NCBI GenBank assembly: GCA_964030475.1
Contig: CAXIPT010000002.1
Span: 978,903 to 1,042,902, forward strand
Length of the DNA: 64,000 nucleotides
From: Tethya wilhelma
Lineage: Eukaryota > Porifera > Demospongiae > Tethyida > Tethyidae
Direction: 5' to 3'
Shown piece by piece: positions 21,152 to 32,517 of the stretch. Position numbers and translations under genes: made by a program. Within the stretch, counting starts at the first letter, position 1; every line of letters begins with the position of its first letter. The notes below the pieces were generated by a model. That model did no database searches, was not told the DNA's origin, and worked only from the letters and a program-made list of their open reading frames with translations.

Positions 21152-21452
21152 CAAGGGGCAGCGACTCCCATATGCTCTGTACTTGCGGCTGCAGCTGCGA
21201 CCGCAGTCAAGATCTTGACCCTTGTAAATTTTCATTTTGACCCTTGACCAGCACTAAAATTTGAGCTTGACCGTTGACCGTAGTTACAGTATGACGTCAT
21301 TTGGACGACCTTTACAAACTTTACCGTTCTGAAATTCATTTTGACCGTTCTAAAATTTCATTTTGACCGTTGACCAGCAAGAAAATTTCGCCTTGACCAT
21401 TGACCATCATCTTGACCGCGGTCGCAGGCGCAAGTACAGTCGCCGCCCCTTG
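21152..21452. mobile_element. GC-rich-ended TIR element with TTGACC array
   Basis: The ends CAAGGGGCAGCGACT and AGTCGCCGCCCCTTG are imperfect inverted repeats, and further inside GTACTTGCG and CGCAAGTAC pair. The direct 6-mer TTGATG flanks it (21146-21151 and 21453-21458). The interior is a degenerate array of TTGACC/TTTGACCGTT words from about 21210 to 21420. No ORF. Confidence 0.75.
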
Positions 21453-21458
21453 TTGATG

Positions 21459-22206
21459 CTTCATAGCTACTACAAAGCTTTTGTCTTAGACTCTATATTA
21501 GTGTGTCTTGTAAGTAATAGGCCTGGAAGGTCACTTACATCATTACACAATTAAGTTGTCAAGCAATCCGGGCTAGCTATAGAGCGTTTGCATTTACGTC
21601 ATTTTACGCAATTTTGGGGTGTGGTTCACGTAGCAGCTGCCTTCTGGTGTACAGCTAAAGTACTGAATGTATGGGAGAAAGCCTTGAAGTCTCGATTTTT
21701 CACTCACTGTAGCCACAAGAGCTTGCTTCCTGGTGATTTTTGACACTACTGCCTTGTAAGCCACAACATATTATACAAACCGATCGTTGAGTGCTGTAAA
21801 CGCTAAGTAGCAGAACAGAATTCTCCCATATATTTCCCCTATCACTAGCGCAAATTTGCATATTCATTAATAATTTACATATTCATCTGTACACCATTGA
21901 GGTCATATGAAAACACTCTATACATTGAGCAGCTAGACATTATCTATATAGAACAAAGTTGCAAGTCCCACAATTTTTTTCTGTATGCCATTCCTTAAGC
22001 TTAACAGTTTTAGTGCCAGTATACATGCAAAGTTCAGTTATTGACCAACGTTATTTTCATATTGCTAAATTGAAAAACATCCCTTATATGAACACTAGCT
22101 GTCAAACTAGTATAATAGTCATGTGTGCATCGCTTGCAGTGCTCACCAAGATGTTCAAAAAAATTATAATGGCTATTCACATGATGGATAATGGTCATAT
22201 CTATTC
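21459..22206. other. Upstream intergenic region
   Basis: No recognised element. It includes the sequence immediately upstream of the ATG at 22207. Confidence 0.35.
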
Positions 22207-22642
22207 ATGATATCACATGCACCACCACAGTTTGTCACCATGCCTCTCTGGAGTGTAGACGAGTGGAGAGTACGTATTGCCTGCTCTTACTGTGCCCTTG
22301 GTATCTGGCGTCCAGTAAGACTCAAGGGATATGGAGGAAGAATCAAATCAAGGCAATTCTTGTTGCAATCAGTCTACTCTAAAAGACTGCACTTGTCATC
22401 ATTTCTGGAAATGTGCTCAGCAAAGTTTTCCTCAGCAGTGTTTGTGCTTCTTTGTTTAATGGTTGATCTCTGCCGCATAATCAGTTTGTCATGTGTAAGG
22501 AAATGTACTGCTAAGTCTTTGGGGATAAACCGAATTACTATCATGCCTATACTAAGAGTTGCACTCTTGGTATTGTCTTACTTAGCAGTCTTTCTTTCTC
22601 CAAATGTGAACCATGTCACCAATGCATCTGAACCTAATCAGG
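22207..22642 (+). CDS. First exon of unknown membrane protein (partial)
   Basis: An open frame from ATG 22207 (or the inner ATG before PLWSVDEWRVRIACSY) runs to a strong donor, CAG-G/GTAAGA at 22642/22643. It encodes about 145 residues with two hydrophobic stretches, FSSAVFVLLCLMVDLCRII and ILRVALLVLSYLAVFLS. They may be membrane helices, or a helix and an internal signal anchor. The basic stretch RLKGYGGRIKSR lies before the first helix. I do not recognise the family. No second exon was found before the contig join at 23697, so the gene may be cut by the assembly. Confidence 0.45.
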
Positions 22643-22989
22643 GTAAGAATTATTATAATACTCAATTTAACATGTATTATTTACAGTATACCGCGTGCTT
22701 GCACTACGATAACTGTAGATCAGCTAGAGCATTTTCACAACTGTTGTTCATGCATTATAATGGTGATGTACACACAATAGAATAGTCAATGCATACACAC
22801 ATGAAAGTCAACTAACGTAAGACACAAGTTCAACATGTATAGGCAGTGTTTCTTTTGACCTAAAACAAAGAAGATAATACAAGTACATATTAAACTTAGT
22901 CTCCTCAGAATGCATGCGTACTGATAGACTTTTACCTTTCAAGTTCACATATAGGTACTTCTGGAATCATCCTGAGTAGAGTCTTGTGC

Positions 22990-23410
22990 CAGTATGTCCT
23001 CTCTCTTTCTCTCTCCTTTGCTTGTTGATAACTATAAGCCAAGTTCAAATGATTGGAATGATATCACTTCACAAGATTGCTGTTTGAAAATTTTTTCTCA
23101 CCTAAAACACTCAAAATGGTGCTGTTGACCATGAAAGACATCTTCTTTTTCAAAGGATAGCCTTTTGTAGAATTTTTGTCAAAGTTTTGTCTTTATCTTT
23201 CCCCCTTTTTCCCTTCTTTGATAGCTGTGTCTAAATTGAAACACAAAATCAGAATTTGCTGTGGTTACAGTCTATTTTTCTTACCTTAAACACTCAAGTT
23301 TTTACTGTTGACCATATCAGACATCTCCTTTACCAAAAGAGTAGACTTGATAGCCTTCTTTTAGAAGATTTTCCAAGATTTTTTTCTCTCCACTTCTTTG
23401 ACAGCTGCTA
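22990..23410. repeat. Two-copy direct repeat, diverged
   Basis: Two related stretches (about 23090-23232 and 23275-23410) share CTAAAACACTCAA/CTTAAACACTCAA, TGTTGACCAT, GACATCT, ATAGCCTT and TTCTTTGAYAGCTG in the same order. No coding potential seen. The sequence after it (23470-23690) has a loose recurrence of TTTTAACC words. Confidence 0.5.
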
Positions 23411-23697
23411 GGTCTGTTTCAAAACTGCGCTACTGAGCATGCTCAGTAATGATGTCATTGCTTAGTGAAAGTCATTGTGTATTTTAACCCAATCAAGCAG
23501 TCATTTTAACCTAATTGCGGTTAATTTAACCACTAAAGCATTTAGTTAATATTACCAACTGGGGTAGCTACAACCATGTTTTGTTAAAATAACCAAGCAT
23601 TGTTGACATAACCCATTGCTGGGTAGCTGTACCTGTTCTTGCAATCAATTATTTTGACCTATGCTGGTTGAAATGAACCATCTGTTTTTTCAGTGAN

Positions 23698-24498
23698 TAA
23701 AAGCTTTCTTGAAGGTCAATTCCGACTAAGTCAAGAGGCGACGTTTTCCTCGATCATCTCTCATACCACAAACAATGCGGTCACATAGCATGTCATCCTT
23801 CCTATACCTTACCAGCCAAAAGTTAGTTATTTTGTCCCATAGAAAAGTATTGTATGTATCTTATTAGTTCATTTTGGTGGTATTCTCAAGCCAGATGGAC
23901 TTCAGCTGAAAAGTGACTGTGCTGAAATTACCCACAATGTTAGCTGATGCTAGCCAGCTCTATAGTGAGGTCCTCATATCAAAAGACACCTTTCACTAAC
24001 TTTCAAAAGTGTAGAGTAAAATGTTTTAGCTCAATTTCAATTTTGCTAAGAAAACCTCCTATCATAATATTCGCTATGTCTAGAGAGCCAGCAGACCGTA
24101 GTACTCTCCTATTGCTTTTGTATTGCAGAATTACTTAATACATAGTATCTGGGTTTTGCCAGCACTGTATTACAAGAGCCAGCACCATTGACTAAATTAT
24201 ATTTAGCTTCAGTTTATGGTGCCGGCTCTCTAGCCCGGCACAGCCTAATATATTTATATATTCTATATAAAGCACATTAGCCTAGCTTACTTGACACACT
24301 TATAGAACTCACAATCGTAGAGCAGCTCTCATGCAATCTTGTCAAATTGGTGGGTAGATATTTGTGTTTCCAGTTCTTTCTTGCTGGTCAGAAAATCGAG
24401 ATCAAACATGGTGTATACGCCCGCCCAGTTATAGCTTCTGATTGTCTGCAGTGCGCATGCGCATATTCATTAGTGCTTTGAGTGCGCGCGGTGGACTA
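23698..24498. repeat. Segmental repeat, copy B
   Basis: Homologous to 18776-20415 but without the 823-bp insertion. It begins immediately after the N at 23697, inside the gag remnant, so its left boundary is a contig end rather than a biological end. Confidence 0.85.
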
Positions 24499-25146
24499 AA
24501 ACAGTCGAACCGCACACGAATATCTGCGCCTGATTTTGTTGGCAACGTAAGTGGGCGTGACCAGGAAAATGGCGACTTTTTGGCCGTTTGGAGGCACATT
24601 GGAGAATGAAGTTTCAAGCTGGACTACACGGAGATTTGGCCGTATCTATGCTCACCATTGGATAGTCAGATGTCCAAAGAATAAAATAAGTCTTCATTTA
24701 CGAGCTCAGGTGTTATACTAAATGTCTACTTGCCGTGAATATTTGCACTAGGACACCAGACAAGCAGTGTGTGGTGACTATTTCCAGAAGAATATCACTC
24801 GGTAAGCAAGGGACACAATTTTGGCTTGCTTATTTATGTTCTACGATGTCTTAAGCACCTTGTGTGCTATTATTGCTATTGCAAATGTCTTTAAACGGAA
24901 ATGTCCAAAGCTTTTGTAAGGGCACTCACCCTAATCTACATATGAATGCATATAAATTCAATGTATTGTGTAGTACACGACTACTTTCTAAGTTTTTGTA
25001 TTTTGCCACTGAATTTGAAGCACAACAAGGCATACTAAGACTTGTACAAGGTATATCTGTCTGTCACTAGGCTCTTTCAATGTACTATTTGACCTAGTCA
25101 AGTTTATCATAATAGTATGGAAAAAGTACATCATGAATATTCATAT
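24499..25146. other. Intergenic, no recognised feature
   Basis: No coding exon or known element recognised between segmental copy B and the pogo-like terminus. Confidence 0.35.
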
Positions 25147-25147
25147 A

Positions 25148-25845
25148 CAGTCAACTCTCTAAATAACGGACACTTTCGTACAATAACCTTTGTCCTTTAT
25201 TTAGAGAGTGTCCTTTGTTGAGGAGTTTTCATCCTTGATTAAATTATATGTGTAAATGATGATTATAATAATAATATTATTATAATTATATAATATATAA
25301 TATGAAAATTCAACTTGGTGAGTAAACAGTTCAAAGATTAATGAATTATGAAAAGTATTGTTCAATTGTAGTCTGTGTAGAATTATCAGCACTAATGCCA
25401 GCTAGATCAGTCATGAGTTTCCCTACAGAGGTTGCTTCCTCTATGTAGCCTTGGTACTCTAGGAATACTTCTACATCTTCTAGTGATTCAATAGCTTGCT
25501 TAAAACACTTTAATTTAGGTGGTGGTGGTAGCAGATCAAAATCGATCTCAGATTCCTCAATGTCACCAGTATCACAATCAGCATTGTCACCGGGATTGTC
25601 ATTCAAACTGTTCATCCAATTCTCTTCCCAGTCTTCGGAATCAAAGTCAGCACACACAGGGAGATCATCTTCTCCAGCAACATACTCCTCTGCAGAACAA
25701 CTAGATGATTGACCCATGGCACTATGAATCAGAGAGTCTAATTGTACAGTGTCATCAATGTCAACAAATGGGTCTTCTTCATCGAGTACTTGGACTTCAA
25801 AATCGTCTTTGAGAACTCCGGCTCTTCTAAAGCACTTCTTTATTG
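25148..25845 (-). pseudogene. pogo/Tigger-like transposon 3' part with transposase tail
   Basis: From the N at 25846 down to 25346 an open frame encodes about 165 residues that resemble the C-terminal tail of pogo/Tigger/jerky-type transposases. It shows IKKCFRRAG, an acidic linker with EEDPFVDIDD, and AIESLEDVEVFLEYQGYIEE. Outside it, TA-CAGTCAACTCTCTAAATAACG at 25146 looks like the element terminus, with a subterminal inverted copy TTATTTAGAGAGT at 25196. The DDE catalytic core should lie to the right but is lost at the contig join. Confidence 0.75.
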
Positions 25846-25846
25846 N

Positions 25847-25889
<43 letters not shown>

Positions 25890-25919
25890 CACACACACAC
25901 ACACACATGTATGTGACAC
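25847..25919. repeat. (AC)n microsatellite between two Ns
   Basis: An almost pure CA dinucleotide run with one G interruption, bounded by N at 25846 and N at 25920. It looks like a small contig placed in a scaffold gap. Confidence 0.95.
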
Positions 25920-26371
25920 NACTAACTCCTTACAAAGTGCATGCAAGAAGGCGACTAAAGCTTCTCTAAATCTTCTTAGAATAGATTTAGACTACCTCGT
26001 CCGGCGTTCTCTTTAGTTTGAATGCTGTTTTATGTTTGAGTAAACTCTGTGTACTCTAGCGCAATCATTGGGGGCATATCATGGGTGCATGGGGCGTAGG
26101 CGTAGTATCAATTTGGGGGTGCAGTCAAGGACAGTGCATGATTGTCCCGCAAGCTCTTAGGAAAAAATTGGAGCCTATTAATGGTAGCCTGTGAGGCCTG
26201 GTGCAACTGGAACAAATTTATTGGAAGAGAAGATCTCTTTCAAGAAGAACATGACAAACATCTAGCAGAGTGATACATGTTCACCTGCAAGAGCCTACAA
26301 TCCCAAGCCCATTCACTACTAGTCCTCCTGCCAACCACGTCCACATTCCAAGCACACACTACTCCTATACT

Positions 26372-26560
26372 GAAGCTTGTCCCAAGGACACTGATCCTGC
26401 ATGCTGAAGCTGAGGACCATCATCCCAAGGACACTGCTCCTCCTGAAGCCAAGAGCCCTTGTCCCAAGGACACTGCTCCTGCTGAAGCCGAGAGCCCATA
26501 TCCCAAGCTCACTACTTCTGCTGAAGCTGAGATCCTATGTCCCAATAAACCCAAGATGCT
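26372..26560 (+). repeat. 39-bp coding-like minisatellite
   Basis: Units such as CCCAAGGACACTGCTCCTGC with GAAGCCGAGAGCCC have a 39-bp period. In one frame this gives the 13-residue motif SPCPKDTAPAEAE. The homologous array is at 57310-57475. Stops nearby suggest a relic of a repetitive protein. Confidence 0.7.
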
Positions 26561-27959
26561 TCTCTAAATTTCCCAAATCCATTGGATTATTCTTTTTTGT
26601 CTCTGGGATGTGGGCTCTTAGCTTTAGCAAAAGTAGTGCTTAGACTTCACAAACTTACTGACCAGCTATAAATGCAAGATACATGAATGTTGAGAAAATG
26701 CAATTGAGAAAGAAAGGTAATTGTTAACGTGACTATGTCAGTATACAAATTGACTGTTCATCAACTGACTTATACACAGACTTCTCTGTGTAGTTGTTGA
26801 GAGACGTCGCAATGATCTTTACAGGCTCACACAAAAATTGCAGTCATGCTGTTCTTTGTTCTCTATTGTGTACAAATCTGAGCATGTAATCCTTGCTTTG
26901 GTGAAGGTGACCTTGCATGAGCCAATGGCTGGAAATCATTATGTCATATGACAGCAACCCTAGAAATGAGTTTGATAGAAGTGTTTGCAAGTGTGTTCCC
27001 CAATGTATAACAAAGTTTTGTCCTTTAAAAGTTCCATTTCGACCAAATACCATGGTGGGAGAGCATGCGTGTGCAAACACATCTAATGTCAAGAACACTC
27101 CACAACCATCTTTTAAGGACACTTCTCAACCACGGTCCAAGAACACTCTACAACTACTGTCCACAACACTACATACTCCACAACCACCGTCCAAGGACAC
27201 TCCATACTCCACAACCACCATCCAAGGAAACTTCTCAACTACTGTTCTTCTTAAGTACTATCTAAGAACATTTCTCTTTTTTCAGCTTTGTGTTTTGTTA
27301 GGGCACAAGTGATGATGAAGTCGTCTGTATCTCTGTAAGTAATCTGGAATGCTGCATGTCAGAAAACTTTCAGGTTGAATCTTTATCTTTATGCACCTGC
27401 TGTTCTGTTGCATCCCAACAACTGTATTTGGTAAGTAATCCAATGCCTAGTGTAGGAAAGATTTATCATATAATCAGCTTAGGAATATATTTACGATGTT
27501 TATTGTATTGCCCTTCATACAGTCATGCTTTTTATTGTACTAACTGAACACTTTTGTGTGTATTATATTTTGTAATTTATAGAAGCTAGCCAGCATAGAT
27601 GAAAGAATAGAAAAAAGTTTGACATCATCATCAAGAAGAAAATAAAATACCACAAGTCCTGGACTAGTGTCCTCATTTCTGAATCAATCCTCATCAGTGT
27701 CACCTGTCTGTTCTAAACAACTGCGTTCCCCATCTCTATCACCATTATTGTTAAGTGTCCCTGCAGGGTTTAAAAATAATAATCTATTGTAGCAATACCG
27801 TAACTTAAAGTTTATACAGTGTTATACACTCATGTACTGCAAGTCTGGACTCTGGTATATTCAGTGATGGCAATAGTAATTCACCAGTTAATTTTGTCTA
27901 TAATAATAGGAATGTGCAGTAAGATCTAGGGAATCCGCTAGGGACGAACATACTCGTTA

Positions 27960-28140
27960 CGTCCATCACTTCCCAACAATTAAAAGATATAGAAAAACTA
28001 AGAACAGATGCAGTAGCATTCTCTAAGGCCATATTTGCCATTATGTTTGCTAAAGATCTAGAGGAGTGACCTGATGAAATCAGCTATACTAAAACAGCAA
28101 ACGATAAAGAAATTCTCCCACTGGTGTCCCTTAAACGTAT
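27960..28140 (+). pseudogene. BEN-domain-like relic
   Basis: The plus strand reads LKDIEKLRTDAVAFSKAIFA, then IMFAKDLEE, a stop, and a lysine-rich remainder (LPLVSLKRM). The spacing and the hydrophobic pattern resemble the first half of a BEN domain and the segment at 32518-32722. Assignment is tentative. Confidence 0.35.
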
Positions 28141-29241
28141 GCAAGTAAACTGTTACATGTGCAATATGCTTAACACGTACATATTGGTTGGAAATTCCCC
28201 ACACCTAGTGGGACCGAGATTGTACCGAAATTAAATGACAGAATTAGATACCACCATAAGAAGAAGTAAATGATCATTCAGGATTCTATATTTCCATAGA
28301 CATGACTAGTCATTTTGTTGTGAACTACCTCTAAATAAATAAATATCAAACTAAAATTTTCTAGTATAGCCTCCTTTACCTATATAGCTATGAGTTACAA
28401 ACGTAGCTTCTCGATCTTCAAGCCAGCGGGATGAGATCAAACTATGGTGAACAGCCGTGAACGAACTGACTAATCAATCAGTCTGTTTTGACTATGGGAA
28501 TTTCCAAGTCCTGGGACATGGGATGGGACCGCGTGGTAGAGCATGCGAGACTATGGGAATAGTGGAAATATTGCAATTGATAGAACTCACATGGAAGTTT
28601 GTAGCTGGAAAAAGATGGTACTACCGTGAGATTTCCACAGTAGTAACCATGGTTGTTCTATGATCAGTTTTGGACGGGAGACTGATTGAGAACTGTGGGC
28701 TATAGGCCATTGATATGGGGAAATTAGGACCTCAGAAGCATCTATCCACTCACTCAATGAATGTTATGAAGTCTGATGGAGTTCAAACCCTCAATAATTA
28801 GACTATCATACCGCAATAAACCATAACTTTGGTTACAGTAATACATAATTTATGCCTACAAACAGCTCTCAAGCCATGGAGCTGCTAGCAATCTGCCAAT
28901 TGACAGCACTGCTCCAACTCTATCTCAATCCAATGGTCGAAGTAGCAGCTTGAACTCTACTACTCCAAGACTTGATGAGCCAATGGATACAACCTGCTGA
29001 ACTGATTAGTTTCTGCACTAATTTATGCAAACATGATCGATTCAGTATGCTTAAACTTCATCATAACACTTTAGACCTAGGATAATGTCTTGTGAATTGT
29101 ACTTCAGAGCTTTCTGTAATAAAAAGTCCCATATGATTCAGATCCTTCCACAATTAGATCTTCATCAAACCAGTCATGGATGAGGAACTATTCTGCCCTA
29201 ACCTTTCTGATGAATGGTCAGCTATTTGCCGAGTATAAGAG

Positions 29242-30067
29242 AGTACCAAACATGCTTCATTTGCCATTATGTACAAAGAATCAGTGGCTAAGGTTAGTTC
29301 AATGGACAGAAAAGATGTCATAGAGTTAACAGGTACTTAACCAAGCACGTAATCGTGGTGACCACAAGGAATGAGTTACATTGCATGATGGTTTTCAGGG
29401 ACCCCATAACTACTCAGCATAACAGGGTTTGCACATCGGATCAAGAGAGGAAATGTCACAATTGGGAGGTGGCATCCAATGGTGCTGAAGGAGATATTTT
29501 GAATTAGCTGCTAAAGAAAGTCAAAGCTGAAGCAGGAGCGTATTTAGGGTGGTTTCTGAGGTTTCTGGAAACTACTCAGATCCGTTAGACTCACTTCAGA
29601 TTTCAATTTACAGTGCCGCGCGGCAGATGGATCTCACTCCAGTCTAAGTCTATGACCAACTAGCACAAAACTGTAATAAAAGCCCTCTTGAAGGTGCGGC
29701 CAAACACGTGCATATAATATTATGTATCCTGTGTTTACTCATACTGAGCGATGATCGAGTCAGTTTCAGAGTTTTTGAGAGTCAGTTTAGCTATGACAAA
29801 GCAACTAAAAATGCTGGAATACTTCAGACTGGATTGATATTTTTTGGTCTTTAGGATGGCACAGCTTGAAAAAGTCTAGCAAAGGCTAGTCTGAAATAAT
29901 CTTCAAACTGAGCTTCAGGAGGCCCAAAATGCATCCCACAGAATGTAGAATATCAAAATTTTCTGAGGGAGAATACCCCCAGACCCCCCCCCTACTTGGA
30001 AACTATTCACCAATATTTCTATAAACACCACTGTGAACGTTTCATCATTAGACTAGGACTCTTCTGG
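29242..30067. other. Intergenic, no recognised feature
   Basis: No recognised coding exon or element. Includes a short pyrimidine run near 29985. Confidence 0.3.
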
Positions 30068-30070
30068 AAA

Positions 30071-30312
30071 TGCCATTTTTTGCAAACATTTTCCAGAAGG
30101 ATCTACTACTCCAAGTTAAAACACTCCACAAAGAGCTGTAGCATATAAAACTATGGTATAAGTATCTCACCATCATTGTGTTTGAACAATAAAATGCCAT
30201 TTTTTGCAAACATTTTCCAGAAGGATCTACTACTCCAAGTTAAAACACTCCACAAAGAGCTGTAGCATATAAAACTATGGTATAAGTATCTCACCATCAT
30301 TGTGTTTGAACA
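30071..30312. repeat. Perfect 124-bp tandem duplication
   Basis: The stretch TGCCATTTTTTGCAAACATT to TTGTGTTTGAACA occurs twice with a period of 124 bp and no mismatch that I can see. This implies a very recent duplication or an assembly artefact. Confidence 0.9.
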
Positions 30313-31251
30313 TACATGTACATTACAATATTAGCATTTTTCTTGATGATAAGTGTCCAAAAGGTCAACTTTATTGCAAGAGAATGGATGATGCCTTTCT
30401 TTCCAGCTGCAAGCTTGCTCTCAGTAGCTTGATATACTCCGACAAGAAACATTAATGAAGAAAATGTAATGAGAAGAAATAAGAAGAGATACTTATGCAA
30501 TAACATTGAAAAACAATATTTCACACATTGTATATACTGTTGTAAGAGCAATGAATATGCATACTACGTCTTGTAAGTGTGAGCAAATACAACACTGAGG
30601 TCCTCACCGATGGTACAGAAATGATGAAATTAAACCTGGAAGTACATACACCTTCGTGGTTTAGTAAATCATGCCATTACAGCGCAAACTAATGTTTGCC
30701 GCAATTACTATCGAAGAACTGTAGAAATCAAGAGCAAACCAGCATGATCTCTGTGTAGTTCATCCTCGTGGAAAATTGTAAGTGATGTGGTTGATACGCC
30801 TGAAATTCTGTCAAGCATTTTCAATGAAACTAGGCTCAATTCACTTGTTTGATTGGGTTTGTGACCGATGCTGCTCCTGTTACACTGACAATGCTACATT
30901 AGTAGAAAAGATAGAAGAAAGCAGACAATCAGATGATTTTGTAACATCAAGCCATTGTAAAACAGCCAGAAATTCTCAAGTAGCTCTATAGAACAATTAT
31001 GAATTAAAACTAAAGGTTGAAACCTGACCCAGTATCTGAACTTGACAGAGACAAACAATGGCGTGCAATTTACATGAATTTCGCCAAGAACATCAAGGAA
31101 GGTCCCAAAAAAATGCTGAATTTAGTTACAGGGCAAGTTTTGCACAAAGGTTCAGATCCCACGCTGGTGTACAATCCTTTTCATTATGTGGATCAGTGCT
31201 CACCAGACTTGTAGAACACACAACAATTGTATCAATGGTCAGGAGATTTCG

Positions 31252-31675
31252 GTTGACATGAAAAACTGAAATAAAAAAAAAAATTATCAAACTATAGCTC
31301 AGGTTGGAATTATCAGGCTTGTTTTTTTATTGCAAGTCTACAGTTGACAATAACTCCAAGAATTAAGCTAAAAAATCACTGCAAAATGAGATTGCAATGT
31401 ATCTCCTTGATGGGCGGGGTTTAATTACAAGTGACATCATGGGGGAGACCATTTTGAGTTTACCTGTTTCAGTTGAGCCTGACTTCAGATTTGATGGGCC
31501 TGCAGAAGAGAAGACATAAATCTAATGCCATTCTAATTATTTTCCAGAGGTCCACTAAGTATCTAGTGAAGGACCAAGTTTTGAGAAGGCTCAGCCTCTA
31601 GTAGTACTGACTTCAGTTATCAAAAGAGAATGTCAAGCAGGCCCCCTATATCCATGATGGTTCAAAGCCGCTTAT

Positions 31676-31710
<35 letters not shown>

Positions 31711-31893
31711 GGGTAAGCCTAGTAGTAGATCTTGCAATGCATGTATACAAGACAAAATTAAAAATAGCGTTGAAGTTTCAAGCTGTGACCATGTCTACTA
31801 CTAGATACTAACTGGATCATGAACCAGAACCCCCACAAGAGACAATTAAGTATATATAGCATCTGAGGAAGCAGCATCCCAGGTCCAATGAGC
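31252..31893 (+). mobile_element. Truncated Kolobok-like element copy
   Basis: Collinear with the left 0.8 kb of the element at 49730-52014 (GACATGAAAAACTGAAA, GGGCGGGGTTTA, GGTCCACTAAGTATCTAGTG, CTATATCCATGATGGTTCAA). It lacks the terminal GGGGGG and the whole right half. It carries the same remnant coding stretch and a (GA)n run at 31677-31707. Confidence 0.8.
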
Positions 31894-31899
31894 ATGCAC

Positions 31900-32500
31900 A
31901 ATAGAAATGTCATAGTATTTGTGGTGCACTTTAATTGGAATCAGTCTAGCTTAGTGCTTGTATGCGTATGTGTCATTCGACAATTTTAGACACTAACAGT
32001 GAACAGTCTACTTTAGAACAATAAAATAAAGTAGCATGCTTGCTTTAAACTACTCTAGACAGATTTTACAGAAGCAGTAATGTCTAGAAAGTTTTTTTAC
32101 AGAAGCATTAATGGAGATGTGTGGTTCTTTAAGTTTTCCAAAAGCAGTACAGGTTTGTTTAACTATGTGGATACACAATGTTAAAAACGTAAAAAGAAGC
32201 TGGCAAAATGACTGGTATATCCCTCACAGGTATTTCTGCAACTATCTTTCCATCAATGACTATAGAAAGGCCTGCTCAAGCTTTTTGTGTGATCCTATGG
32301 CCACAACATATGGTTAAGTTGCTGACGTTGTTCTTTACAGAGCTTTGTGACATCAGATGATACCTGTGGCAGTCATTATACTATACAGATACCTGTGCTT
32401 GCATACATTTTGCAGTAAACATCAGTATACTTCATACACATGCAAGGAGAGTGGCAAGCGAAGCGAGCCCCACTCCTTGTAAATTATAGTTCTATAATAA
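31900..32500. other. Intergenic with small hairpin
   Basis: The only structure noted is a small palindrome, CAAGGAGAGTGG to CCACTCCTTG, at about 32443-32478. Confidence 0.35.
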
Positions 32501-32517
32501 TAATTTATTATACATAC

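Larger units (their letters stand above)
25921..29241. repeat. 3.3-kb repeated block, copy 1
   Basis: Collinear with 56813-59539 in the same orientation, with many small indels and substitutions. It starts right after the N at 25920, where copy 2 continues leftwards into a hAT fragment. It contains a 39-bp minisatellite, a PQPPSKDT-like repeat stretch (27100-27235) and a BEN-like relic. The right boundary is at GAGTATAAGAG in both copies. Confidence 0.85.
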
